Virus record (IMG/VR): IMGVR_UViG_3300036861_000275
Coordinates: 1 to 64,000 of that record
Direction: 5' to 3' (one strand)
Source: a virus
Length of the DNA: 64,000 nt
Under the pieces are notes generated by a model that saw only the letters and a program-made list of their open reading frames with translations, searched no databases and was not told the origin of the DNA. Below are positions 7,354-14,215 of this stretch, piece after piece (the stretch's first letter is position 1; each line of letters opens with the position of its first letter). The translations under genes and the position numbers were made by a program.

Positions 7354-7451
7354 TAGTGCATCAAGCGCCATGCGTACACGGCGGTCATCAGGATCATGGT
7401 CACGGCGTACAGGGCCCATTCTGCACTGGTAATGATCGGTCGATAGTCCAT
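7353..7451 (-). CDS. 32-residue single-pass membrane peptide
   Basis: Starts MDYRPIITSAEW behind a strong GGAGGGGACA site. Residues 13-29 form one transmembrane helix (ALYAVTMILMTAVYAW), with a short basic tail. It overlaps the start of the next gene (TAATG). It is one of several micro membrane proteins in the window. Function unknown. Confidence 0.6.
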   Translation of the reverse strand: MDYRPIITSAEWALYAVTMILMTAVYAWRLMH

Positions 7452-7472
7452 TGTCCCCTCCGTGGGGATATG

Positions 7473-7898
7473 TCAAGACCTGCCTTCGTTGTCCTCGAGA
7501 TTCTTGACGTCGGCCGATAGGCCCGTCACGGCGCCTGAGACGGCCACGGTGACCACGCGGTAGTCGGCCTCGCGCGCCTTGTCCAGGTTTGTGCCCTGGC
7601 TGTGGCTGTCGGGACTGAACATCATCGGGATCTCCATCTTGCCCATGTGGTCAAGAGCGCCCTTGAGCCGAGTCACGAATGCCTTACCCTGGGCGGCAAT
7701 GGCCTTGCGTCGAATCGCCTCAGCTGCCGACTCCCTAGCGCCTTCGTACTTGCTGAAGCCGGCCAGCCGGCGCTTAATCCACGCCTTAGCGGTCTCGACG
7801 GAGATCTCGGGAGCGGTCACGACGGCGACTGCGCCGCCTTGTAGGACGGTAGCGAAGATGACACACCCATCCTTGTGCTCGGCGTACAGTGGCTTCAT
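7473..7898 (-). CDS. Unrecognised protein
   Basis: 141 residues from the ATG at 7898, chosen because GGGGAC lies just upstream; the ATG at 7943 is an alternative without a visible ribosome site. It has a beta-rich N-terminal half and a helical, charged C-terminal half (GFSKYEGARESAAEAIRRK). A stretch RVVTVAVSGAVTGLSADV follows. I recognise no family. Confidence 0.65.
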   Translation of the reverse strand: MKPLYAEHKDGCVIFATVLQGGAVAVVTAPEISVETAKAWIKRRLAGFSKYEGARESAAEAIRRKAIAAQGKAFVTRLKGALDHMGKMEIPMMFSPDSHSQGTNLDKAREADYRVVTVAVSGAVTGLSADVKNLEDNEGRS

Positions 7899-8014
7899 GT
7901 CGTCCCCAACGCCGGCCATCAGCACTCGGCGCGAGGTTGTCATGGGCGTTGGTCCGGGCCGGCAGCTCCGTTTCGGATAGAGGGACGGAGACTTACGCCG
8001 GCCCAGGTCATTGC

Positions 8015-8605
8015 TTAGCTCTTCCGTACCTTGTCGACTAGCTTGTCGAGGTTCTCGTCGCCCAGCCGCTTCGCCTTGTACTTGTCGTTACCCAGGGAGA
8101 CCGGAGCCTCGGCGGCGCGCCGTTGACCTACTTCGTCGGCCGCCTTCCCGTTGCTCGACCAGCCAGTCAAGACTAGTCTTTGGTACGACTCGCTCCCGAC
8201 CGGATTCTCAGCCAGGTCGATCGCGGGGTAGGCATCGTGACACCGGAGTATCGTCCGGTGGTCCGTCTCTTCCGGATGGCGCTCGTAGTACCAATCCCAG
8301 TAGTTCACGCCTTCGGGCTTACGGTCGACCGGCGTGTAGACCATGTGTCCCTCGCCCCGGGTCGCTCTGCCTTCGGTGACGACCAGGTCGGGATTGCTGC
8401 CGGCGACACCTCGGCGGGCCAGACACTCGCCACACTGGCAGCAGGCGATGTGACCTGGAGTGAAGAAGCCCGGCGTCGGCTTGCGGGGACGTCCCGCGCC
8501 CTTCCTCTTGCCGCCATGTCCAGAACTTGAATTCGAGTCTGTCTGACCATCGGAATTCAAGTTGGTGACCTCGAATGTATCCTTCTCGTCGCTCTGTTCA
8601 CTCAT
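8015..8605 (-). CDS. DNA-binding candidate with AT-hook-like and zinc motifs
   Basis: 196 residues from MSEQSDEKD, chosen because GAGGAGGG precedes this ATG. Residues 31-42 are GGKRKGAGRPRK, an AT-hook-like GRPRK motif in a basic, disordered N terminus. CCQCGEC near residues 56-61 may bind zinc. The rest (YWDWYYERHPEETDH...) is not recognised. GRPRK-type N termini are common in phage small terminase-like proteins, which is a weak hint only. Confidence 0.7.
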   Translation of the reverse strand: MSEQSDEKDTFEVTNLNSDGQTDSNSSSGHGGKRKGAGRPRKPTPGFFTPGHIACCQCGECLARRGVAGSNPDLVVTEGRATRGEGHMVYTPVDRKPEGVNYWDWYYERHPEETDHRTILRCHDAYPAIDLAENPVGSESYQRLVLTGWSSNGKAADEVGQRRAAEAPVSLGNDKYKAKRLGDENLDKLVDKVRKS

Positions 8606-8638
8606 CGACGTACCCTCCTCGAGCCGCACCATAGCACG

Positions 8639-9301
8639 TCAACTGTGGCCGTTGCTACCGGGGTTGCCGTTCCCACGATGCGGGGGTAAAGCCTTTGCTT
8701 TACCGTCGATGACTCGCTCACCCGGCGGCGGGCCCTCTGCTAGGGGGTCGACACCTACCGGCCAACGGCGGTAGACCAGCTTGAACCCAGAGCCTTCGTT
8801 CTCTTCTATCTGCACGATTTGCGGCGCTTTCCCGAAGCCGCGCTCTGACAGCCAGTTGTTCGCCTCTTTCATATCCTCGACGGTTGGGTAGTAGAGCCGC
8901 TTAACTACCACGAAACGCCGCTGTTTCTTGGCCTTTTTCTTCTGGTCGGGGGTAGCCTCGCCGCGAGCCGTCGCCTCTTGTTCAGGGGTGCGGTTGAGCT
9001 TCTCGACTTCCCTAATCCAGAACGGTTCCCCAGCGAAGAGCCTGACCCAGAACTCGACGAGCGTCTCCCCGCCTAGAGTCAAGCGTTGGATGTGGTGCTC
9101 GATGCGCTGGCGGCGGTACTTCCGCTGGAACTTCCCGTATGTGTTGCCCTTCTGAAAGAGCCAGGGCGCCCGCGAGACGGCGTCTGGAATCTCGGTCGTA
9201 GATACGTCCGGCTTAGCGGCTTCCTGGGCAGTCTTCGGGTCCGCTTCTGATGCGATGTCCGACGGCTTCCGCGGTGGTAGAGAGTCCGATAGGCTAGTCA
9301 T
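8639..9301 (-). CDS. Unrecognised protein, possibly small-terminase-like
   Basis: 220 residues. The segment PWLFQKGNTYGKFQRKYRRQRIEHHIQRL near residues 46-74 recalls the FKPGxSGNPxG entry of DUF5681-type phage proteins. It is followed by a helical region (GGETLVEFWVRLFAGEPFW) and a Lys/Arg-rich linker. No large terminase is adjacent, so the comparison is only suggestive. Confidence 0.65.
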   Translation of the reverse strand: MTSLSDSLPPRKPSDIASEADPKTAQEAAKPDVSTTEIPDAVSRAPWLFQKGNTYGKFQRKYRRQRIEHHIQRLTLGGETLVEFWVRLFAGEPFWIREVEKLNRTPEQEATARGEATPDQKKKAKKQRRFVVVKRLYYPTVEDMKEANNWLSERGFGKAPQIVQIEENEGSGFKLVYRRWPVGVDPLAEGPPPGERVIDGKAKALPPHRGNGNPGSNGHS

Positions 9302-9348
9302 AGCCTAATCATACTCCAGACCGGGGCCATTTGGCACTTTTTCCTCAT

Positions 9349-9543
9349 TTACCTGTCGGATACCGCCCTGGGGAGGCGCGAAACATGGTCTGGATCGGGG
9401 GCTCTCCTATCCTGGATCGTCACCTTACTGGCAATGAGGACAATGTTGACCGGCATGGCGGCAGGCGATGCAATCTGGATGTACTCCGCCTTGCCGTCCG
9501 CGGTCTGGGAGATGGTGATGGTCAGTTCGCCGGTCGTCATCAT
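9349..9543 (-). CDS. Unrecognised 64-residue protein
   Basis: Starts MMTTGELTITISQTADGKAE. Its first ATG overlaps the stop of the micro membrane gene upstream (ATGA). The sequence is beta-rich for about 45 residues, then basic. No family recognised. Confidence 0.6.
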   Translation of the reverse strand: MMTTGELTITISQTADGKAEYIQIASPAAMPVNIVLIASKVTIQDRRAPDPDHVSRLPRAVSDR

Positions 9544-9620
9544 AGGCTTGCCCACCAGAGCATACCGGCCAGAGCCAGCACGAACGCGAGCAGATGGCAA
9601 ACGGTCCGTAGAGTCGTCAC
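9540..9620 (-). CDS. 26-residue membrane peptide
   Basis: GTG start overlapping the stop of the Fis-type gene (GTGA), with a stop overlapping the next start (ATGA). Residues 8-25 are one hydrophobic helix (HLLAFVLALAGMLWWASL). The double coupling supports translation, but the ORF is very short. Confidence 0.45.
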   Translation of the reverse strand: MTTLRTVCHLLAFVLALAGMLWWASL

Positions 9621-9910
9621 TTGCCTGTCGCCTTACGGGCTCTGGTCGCCGCCCGGGTCTTTTCAGCTGCGACTCGGCTTGCGTCCATGCCCGAGCACCG
9701 CCCACCGGACTTACACGTGCAGCCCGACCGATCCCATTTGCAATCAGGATTGACGCGCTTTACTCCTAGCTTCCGGCACATCGCGATGATTTGCGTCCTC
9801 AGCAAACCAAGCGCCTCTGCGGCCTTCGTCTTGTTACCACCGTGCTCTACTAGGGTGCGTTCCAGGAGTGCACGCCGAAATGCCCTTACCTCGTCTCCGT
9901 AGATGCTCAT
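9617..9910 (-). CDS. Fis-type helix-turn-helix DNA-binding protein
   Basis: 97 residues. Residues 14-50 (ALLERTLVEHGGNKTKAAEALGLLRTQII...KLGV) match the Fis/NtrC C-terminal DNA-binding fold: a GNKTKAAEALG turn followed by a recognition helix. The C-terminal half has CKWDRSGCTCKSGGRC, a likely metal site, and a basic tail. It is a candidate transcription factor for this phage. The start follows GAAAGGGACGG. Confidence 0.8.
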   Translation of the reverse strand: MSIYGDEVRAFRRALLERTLVEHGGNKTKAAEALGLLRTQIIAMCRKLGVKRVNPDCKWDRSGCTCKSGGRCSGMDASRVAAEKTRAATRARKATGK

Positions 9911-9928
9911 AACCGTCCCTTTCTGCCC

Positions 9929-10102
9929 TTAGTCTCTAGGGCCTCTCATGAAATAATCGCCCCAATCTGCGCGGAGGCGACGTGTTGTGTCAGCATCATA
10001 GTACATAGTCGCTTTCGGCTTAGCTACCCTTGGTCGCCGCTCGTGCCAGACATTGCGCACCGCCTCGAGGAGAGCCGTCCCGTACGCCAGCCATGCCATC
10101 AT
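9929..10102 (-). CDS. Unrecognised 57-residue protein
   Basis: Starts MMAWLAYGTALLEAV; the ATG overlaps the upstream stop (ATGA). The N terminus is hydrophobic and could be a short membrane anchor; the rest is Arg-rich (RRLRADWGDYFMRGPRD). Confidence 0.55.
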   Translation of the reverse strand: MMAWLAYGTALLEAVRNVWHERRPRVAKPKATMYYDADTTRRLRADWGDYFMRGPRD

Positions 10103-10482
10103 CGGACAATCCTAGTCCCGCAGACGTCGCAGTCACCACCACGCGGGCCGACCCTGGGATGGGGACAGACCAGGCCGAAATTGTTGAGAGCGATGAGATA
10201 ACACTCGGCATCCGTTGGTTTATTCCTGAGATTGTTTAGGAAATCCCCACGGTCCCGTGCGTTTAGCAGTCCAATCACGTGTTGGCCGACTGTCATTTGC
10301 ATCTGGCTGGACAGATCATAGACGCTCTGGCCTGGATACGGTATTGGTAGGCTGGCCGCCCGAGCAGCCACGTTTGCCATCACTTTGCGGTCGGTGTCGA
10401 CCAATACTTCAGCAATCTTTCCCATCCTCTTATCCCTGATAGCGCGCCGCTTTATCGCGCGTGCTGTATGTTTCAGTTTCAA
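10099..10482 (-). CDS. Unrecognised protein with C-terminal metal-binding pattern
   Basis: 127 residues. Very basic N terminus (KHTARAIKRRAIRDKRMGK), a helical middle and a C-terminal CPHPRVGPRGGDCDVCG pattern that could bind zinc. No family recognised. Its start overlaps the stop of the next upstream gene. Confidence 0.65.
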   Translation of the reverse strand: MKLKHTARAIKRRAIRDKRMGKIAEVLVDTDRKVMANVAARAASLPIPYPGQSVYDLSSQMQMTVGQHVIGLLNARDRGDFLNNLRNKPTDAECYLIALNNFGLVCPHPRVGPRGGDCDVCGTRIVR

Positions 10483-10862
10483 GGCGTTTCCTCAGGGCAC
10501 AGAATCGCCCTGGCTTCGCCGGGATCACTAACGATGGCTGTCAGCCAGCCGTAACGGCGCAGCCGCATTAGTGATTGTTCGCGTACGTGGTTCATCTTTT
10601 CACGTGGCACTTGGACCATAAATGCAAACGGCTGCAATATCTTGCACTTATGCTCGCACTGCGCCCTACGCACGCCGATTATGTCGGGATAACTTATGTC
10701 CGGTGCGTAGCGTGATCCTGGGGGCAGAGCTGAAGCGTCCCGGAAAAGCATTACATCGGGCAAATTCCGGAGGATCGAGCGTACCCGGTACAACAGATCC
10801 TCACGGATATTCTCATCCTTTGCCCCCGTGGGCAGTTTACGTATCGGCTTACTATGACTCAT
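10479..10862 (-). CDS. VRR-NUC-like protein with altered catalytic motif
   Basis: 127 residues. YPDIIGVRR near residue 58 resembles the PDxIxV strand of VRR-NUC or PD-(D/E)xK nucleases. REQSLMRLRRYGWLTAIVSD near residue 93 resembles the family helix and last strand. The expected ExK after the strand reads MVQVPREK, so the usual catalytic Glu is missing. It could be an inactive relative or a chance likeness. Confidence 0.55.
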   Translation of the reverse strand: MSHSKPIRKLPTGAKDENIREDLLYRVRSILRNLPDVMLFRDASALPPGSRYAPDISYPDIIGVRRAQCEHKCKILQPFAFMVQVPREKMNHVREQSLMRLRRYGWLTAIVSDPGEARAILCPEETP

Positions 10863-11131
10863 TGCGTGGGCCGATTCGTCTCAAAACCGTGGTCGTTAGG
10901 GACTGTTGGTGTCTGGAGAGGATCGGCAAGCTGCTCTTTGCCGTCCAGCGTGATAGGTTCGCCCGTTTTGCTATTGTGACAGTGCTCGGTGCCGGGCTCA
11001 TCTACCTTTCCTGATTTGTGTTCATAACGCGTCACCACCCGGTGGCATCCTTTGTTGTCGAGGCGCCCGGGATGAGCAGTAGCGGGCAGAGCAAACATCA
11101 GCGTAGCTAGCAAGGTCGCGATATATTTCAT
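10859..11131 (-). CDS. Exported YHYH-like small protein
   Basis: 90 residues from the ATG at 11131. Residues 1-18 are a Sec signal peptide (KYIATLLATLMFALPATA). The mature N terminus HPGRLDNKGCHRV...EHCHN resembles the short Cys/His domain found at the N terminus of many exported bacterial proteins (AHPGxxDxxGCHxxxxxxxYHCH). Probably periplasmic, metal- or disulfide-containing. It is the last gene of the leftward small-gene block and faces the divergent rightward operon. Confidence 0.75.
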   Translation of the reverse strand: MKYIATLLATLMFALPATAHPGRLDNKGCHRVVTRYEHKSGKVDEPGTEHCHNSKTGEPITLDGKEQLADPLQTPTVPNDHGFETNRPTQ

Positions 11132-11197
11132 AGCTTTCTTATACCTGACGCGCCAGAGTCGTCGCAAGAGGGAAGTTGAAAAAAATAATTTAGGGTA

Positions 11198-11226
11198 TTG
11201 AATATCTATTGACACCCTTGTAGTAT
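11198..11226 (+). promoter_or_regulatory. Sigma70-like promoter of the rightward operon
   Basis: TTGAAT at 11198-11203, a 17-base spacer and TAGTAT at 11221-11226. It lies 20 bases upstream of the first rightward start (11247), which has GGGAGG at 11233-11238. The -35 box sits in TAGGGTATTGAAT, a motif shared with three other promoters in the window. Confidence 0.65.
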
Positions 11227-11246
11227 CTAGATGGGAGGTAAAGGGA

Positions 11247-11456
11247 ATGGAAACTTGGACGGTCAAAAGGAATGACGCTGGTGTCTGGCTGTATTACGCC
11301 GGCCGTATAGGTAGAGTCCCGACATGGACTGCCAGCCAAGAGGCGGCCATGCTCTTCGAAAGCCGTCTTCACGCCGAGTCCATGGCCGTCGCGCACAGCG
11401 GTTGTGTATCGTCTGCATCTCACAATCCAAAAGCCATACAAGAGAGGGAGAACTAG
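11247..11456 (+). CDS. Unrecognised 69-residue protein
   Basis: First gene of the rightward operon, METWTVKRNDAGVWLYY, behind GGGAGG. The segment WLYYAGRIGRVPTWTASQEAAMLFESRLHAE is a small alpha/beta fold common among phage early miniproteins. It ends in TAG three bases before the next start codon. Function unknown. Confidence 0.7.
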   Translation: METWTVKRNDAGVWLYYAGRIGRVPTWTASQEAAMLFESRLHAESMAVAHSGCVSSASHNPKAIQEREN

Positions 11457-11458
11457 TC

Positions 11459-12463
11459 ATGGCACACAATCTGAGCTACTCCAACGGCAAGTACGAATTC
11501 GCTTACACCGGAGAGTCCCCGTGGCATGGGCTCGGGCAGCGCCTCGCCGCGGAAGCGACGAAGGACGACATCGTCAAGGCTGCCGGCCTGGAATGGGTAG
11601 TCACCCCCGAACCCATCTTCCTGGCTGACGGTACGCCCGTCCCAACCCACGTGGCCAATCGCCGCTCGGACAATCACGAGATCCTCGGCGTCGTGTCGAA
11701 TGACTATCGCCTGGTCCAGAACGGCGAAGCCTTCGACTTCATCGACGCTCTGGCCGACAGCGCCGGCGCGAAGTACCATACGGCCGGTTCGATCCGCCAT
11801 GGCCGGCAGGTCTTCGCCTGCGCCAAGTTGCCATCTTCGCTGGTGGTCGTACCTAACGACGTCGTCGACAAGTATCTTCTCCTCGTCAATTCTCACGACG
11901 GCACCACCGGCTTTCACCTGCGCTGGACCACCGTCCGCGTGGTCTGTAACAACACTCTGACGGCCGCTCTCCGCGGCGCCGCCAGCTACCAGTACACCGT
12001 CCACCATCGCGGCGACCTGGCCGACCAGCTCCGCGTAGCCCGTCAGGCTCTCGGCGTGGCTGACCGATTCTTCGACGTGGCCGGTATCGCCTACAAGGCC
12101 CTCGCGGCCAGGCAAATCAACGCGATGGAGCTCGACACTTTCGTCTCGTCCTTCCTTCCGCTACCGAAGGTGAGCATCAGCCAGGATCTCACCATCCAGG
12201 AAGACGACCAGAACAACCGCGCCAAGGTGCTCGAGGCCCGCACCGCGGTCCGCGTGCTCTTCGAGCGCGGCGAAGGTCAGACCATCCCCGGCGTGGCTGG
12301 TACCGCTTGGGCGGCCTACAACGCCGCCACGGAGTACATCGACCGCGTCCGGACTTCCCGTAACGACGGCACGATGCGCCGCGGGGCAGCCGCCGCGGCC
12401 GTCTTCGGCATCGGTCAGGATCTCCGCGACCGGGCCATGACGTCGGCTCTCGCCCTGGTCTAA
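11459..12463 (+). CDS. DUF932 phage/plasmid-like protein
   Basis: 334 residues from MAHNLSYSNGK, preceded by GAGAGGGAGAA. The entry SPWHGLGQRL, then HEILGVVSNDYRLVQNGEAFDFIDAL and later TTVRVVCNNTL, matches the DUF932 / phage-plasmid primase-like family (TIGR03299 as I recall it). Members are widespread in phages and plasmids and often strongly expressed early; their biochemical role is not established. It heads the rightward operon, so high early expression is likely. Two hairpins follow it. Confidence 0.9.
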   Translation: MAHNLSYSNGKYEFAYTGESPWHGLGQRLAAEATKDDIVKAAGLEWVVTPEPIFLADGTPVPTHVANRRSDNHEILGVVSNDYRLVQNGEAFDFIDALADSAGAKYHTAGSIRHGRQVFACAKLPSSLVVVPNDVVDKYLLLVNSHDGTTGFHLRWTTVRVVCNNTLTAALRGAASYQYTVHHRGDLADQLRVARQALGVADRFFDVAGIAYKALAARQINAMELDTFVSSFLPLPKVSISQDLTIQEDDQNNRAKVLEARTAVRVLFERGEGQTIPGVAGTAWAAYNAATEYIDRVRTSRNDGTMRRGAAAAAVFGIGQDLRDRAMTSALALV

Positions 12464-12477
12464 CAGGCCGAAACCTA

Positions 12478-12524
12478 CGGGGGTGCCCTCGACCCCCGGA
12501 CGGTCAGCCCGTCAAGCGGGCTTT
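12478..12524 (+). terminator. Two tandem hairpins after the DUF932 gene
   Basis: A perfect 7-bp stem CGGGGGT/ACCCCCG with a 7-base loop (12478-12498) is followed by AGCCCG/CGGGCT with a 5-base loop and TTT (12506-12524). The second is a weak intrinsic-terminator shape. They lie between a probably abundant gene and its downstream genes, so partial termination or mRNA 3'-end protection is plausible. Confidence 0.5.
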
Positions 12525-12536
12525 GAGGAGGCCACG

Positions 12537-12701
12537 ATGCAAACCGAGAGTGACGTGCTTTACGATGAGGGCTTTTTTGCGGGGCAGGAAGACGCTCTAG
12601 CGGTGTATCCGGACCGTCCGGATTGGCGTCCGGATGGCAATGACTCATGGACGAAGGGGTGGTGGGCCGGTGTTCGTTCTATTCACGAGGACGAGCAATG
12701 A
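12537..12701 (+). CDS. Ribosome modulation factor (RMF)-like protein
   Basis: 54 residues behind TTGAGGAGG. DEGFFAGQED..., then YPDRPDW and NDSWTKGWWAGV, follow the spacing of RMF (RGYxAG...CPY...WxxGWxxG). Bacterial RMF (55 residues) dimerises 70S ribosomes in stationary phase. A phage copy could tune host or phage translation. The likeness rests on a few Gly/Trp/Tyr positions, so it is moderate. Confidence 0.6.
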   Translation: MQTESDVLYDEGFFAGQEDALAVYPDRPDWRPDGNDSWTKGWWAGVRSIHEDEQ

Positions 12702-12829
12702 GCCGCACCGCCGCATTACTGGTGTATCTCGGAGTCGTCGCGGTGCTGTCGGCTATAGCTGGCACGACGCCGCCACAGGCCACGATCGCCCTGGTGGTAG
12801 CTTGGGGCATCGCCGTGATATGGCTATGA
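12698..12829 (+). CDS. 43-residue two-helix membrane protein
   Basis: ATG overlaps the RMF-like stop (ATGA). Two hydrophobic stretches (residues 5-21 and 26-43) separated by a GTTPPQ turn predict two transmembrane helices. No family recognised. Confidence 0.6.
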   Translation: MSRTAALLVYLGVVAVLSAIAGTTPPQATIALVVAWGIAVIWL

Positions 12830-12906
12830 GCGCCGCATGGTTCTGGGTTACTGTTTTCGGTACTGTGGCTGTCCACTACATCGTGGCAGCTCTGGTGCTG
12901 CCGTAA
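12826..12906 (+). CDS. 26-residue membrane peptide
   Basis: ATG overlaps the upstream stop (ATGA). MSAAWFWVTVFGTVAVHYIV and on is almost wholly hydrophobic, one transmembrane helix. It ends just before the second rightward promoter. Confidence 0.5.
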   Translation: MSAAWFWVTVFGTVAVHYIVAALVLP

Positions 12907-12925
12907 TTATTTTTAGCCTGGGGTA

Positions 12926-12954
12926 TTGACAGGCTCCGGCTTTGACGGTATCGT
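12926..12954 (+). promoter_or_regulatory. Second sigma70-like promoter of the rightward operon
   Basis: TTGACA at 12926-12931, 17-base spacer, TATCGT at 12949-12954. The -35 box is embedded in GGGGTATTGACA, nearly the same as the first promoter. It would drive the Cys-rich miniprotein genes from 12980 onward. Confidence 0.55.
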
Positions 12955-12979
12955 TCCCGTAGTGGAAAGGTGGTCCGAG

Positions 12980-13219
12980 ATGAAAAGATCCAGAGTCGAG
13001 ACGGCCGAGCGGAACCATGTCAAGGTGCTCGCTCGTAAAATCGACGCCGAGCTGTACGATCGGCCGGAGTGCCGCATCTGTGGCGGCAAGATCCCAAAAA
13101 AGTACGTTCTCGCCGGTGTTTCCACTCGAACCGTGTGCTCTGGCGAATGCGCCCTGAAGGCAGTTGTGATGAAAGAGAACGCCAAGATCAAAGCGGAGGC
13201 AATCCATGACTCAGCATAA
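12980..13219 (+). CDS. Small zinc-finger protein
   Basis: 79 residues from MKRSRVETAERN (AAAGGTGG upstream). CRICGGKIPKKYV...VCSGEC near residues 32-56 is a two-knuckle zinc site like FCS or HNH-entry fingers; basic N terminus and tail. Possibly nucleic-acid binding. Confidence 0.65.
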   Translation: MKRSRVETAERNHVKVLARKIDAELYDRPECRICGGKIPKKYVLAGVSTRTVCSGECALKAVVMKENAKIKAEAIHDSA

Positions 13220-13424
13220 TCCAGAAAAGTATCTCGGGTGGTCCATCGAGAACCCAGGTCACGTGTCTCACTTCATAGTTGACCGGAATGGCTACGCTCA
13301 GGCCCTGTGCGGCAGCCCGCGCTTCGGAGGTTCAGTGGAAGCGTACCCGAAACTGCCCCGCTGGGGAGCGACCTGTGGAAGATGCTCGCGCTCCCTCATT
13401 AAAGCCGAAGCGGTGCAATCGTGA
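13206..13424 (+). CDS. Small Cys-containing protein
   Basis: 72 residues. CGSP near residue 38 and CGRC near 60 could form one zinc site. It overlaps the previous gene by 14 bases and the next by four. WSIENPGHVSHFIVDRNGYAQALCG resembles phage zinc-ribbon miniproteins of unknown role. Confidence 0.6.
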   Translation: MTQHNPEKYLGWSIENPGHVSHFIVDRNGYAQALCGSPRFGGSVEAYPKLPRWGATCGRCSRSLIKAEAVQS

Positions 13425-13660
13425 GAGCGTGCCTGGGCGGTTGTGGGGCGATTCTTCCGAGTGAGGAGACTCTCTGTACGGTGTGCTGGGACCGGTACGA
13501 TCGAGCTCAGGCCGCCAAAAGGCCGCCGATGTCGGCCGCCCAGTGCGCCCTTGGGATCTCGCAGGCCGCCGGCGGGATGCTGCTGCTCTTGGCTGTGGGC
13601 GCCCTCTGCTGCACTGGCTTCCTGATAGCCCTCGCGACGGCCGGGCAGGCACTGCGATGA
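13421..13660 (+). CDS. Zinc-ribbon plus membrane-helix protein
   Basis: 79 residues from a GTG overlapping the upstream stop. CLGGCG...CTVCWDRY at residues 4-25 is a mini zinc ribbon. Residues 49-73 (GGMLLLLAVGALCCTGFLIALA) form one transmembrane helix. A membrane-anchored metal-binding domain; function unknown. Confidence 0.65.
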   Translation: MRACLGGCGAILPSEETLCTVCWDRYDRAQAAKRPPMSAAQCALGISQAAGGMLLLLAVGALCCTGFLIALATAGQALR

Positions 13661-13863
13661 GATCCTGGTGGTACTGTAACGCTTGCGGCGCCCAGAACAG
13701 CCCTGTCGACGGAGAGTGCCAGTTTTGCATCTGCGAGGGCGCCGATTGCGAACGCAGCGACTGTAGCGATCCGGCCCATTTCTGCCCGGATACGGCTGAG
13801 CACGAGACGTGCAACTCCAGGCGCGACTGCCGCGCCATTCAGTCACCAGAGGTGCAACCATGA
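13657..13863 (+). CDS. Cys-rich zinc-ribbon miniprotein
   Basis: 68 residues with twelve cysteines. CNACGAQNSPVDGECQFC at residues 7-24 is a classic zinc ribbon, followed by a second Cys cluster. ATG overlaps the upstream stop. Confidence 0.65.
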   Translation: MRSWWYCNACGAQNSPVDGECQFCICEGADCERSDCSDPAHFCPDTAEHETCNSRRDCRAIQSPEVQP

Positions 13864-14036
13864 AGGCGCCGGTAAACATCTACACTATTGGTTACCCGAT
13901 GGATCAAAAGACGCAGGCCATGGCCGATTTGCTAGTCACGCGCCCTTACTGCCAGTTCCACACCTGCTCCGTCACCGGCCGCGTGGTTTGCTTGACGTGC
14001 TGGATTCGCAACAAGGTTTTCGCCGGCAAGGTGTAG
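13860..14036 (+). CDS. Small Cys-containing protein
   Basis: 58 residues. CQFHTC and CLTCW could form one metal site. Its stop is TAG, followed two bases later by the next start; two codons past the TAG a TGA would give the usual ATGA overlap. Function unknown. Confidence 0.6.
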   Translation: MKAPVNIYTIGYPMDQKTQAMADLLVTRPYCQFHTCSVTGRVVCLTCWIRNKVFAGKV

Positions 14037-14038
14037 CG

Positions 14039-14215
14039 ATGAAAACCTTTGTTCGGGATACCAGTTTCGGCGCTCATGCTGTCAGCGTGGTTTGTTTGAC
14101 ATGTGGCAAGCTAGTGCGCCTTTGCGATGCCCTCATCGACCCCAACGGTCCTGCGTTCAGAGCGTACTATCACGACCAACCTGAATGCCGGCCAACGAAA
14201 GAGGATGCGATATGA
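14039..14215 (+). CDS. Small Cys-containing protein
   Basis: 58 residues. CLTCGKLVRLCD near residues 19-30 and a distal YYHDQPEC give a possible CCHC-type site. Its segment VVCLTCGK echoes VVCLTCWI in the previous gene, hinting at a tandem duplication. ATGA overlap with the next gene. Confidence 0.6.
   Translation: MKTFVRDTSFGAHAVSVVCLTCGKLVRLCDALIDPNGPAFRAYYHDQPECRPTKEDAI

Noticed and set aside
7940-8011. 23-codon ORF between two minus-strand genes
   Set aside because: It has four-base overlap with the longer start of the next gene but no hydrophobic or zinc feature and no good ribosome site; too weak to list.
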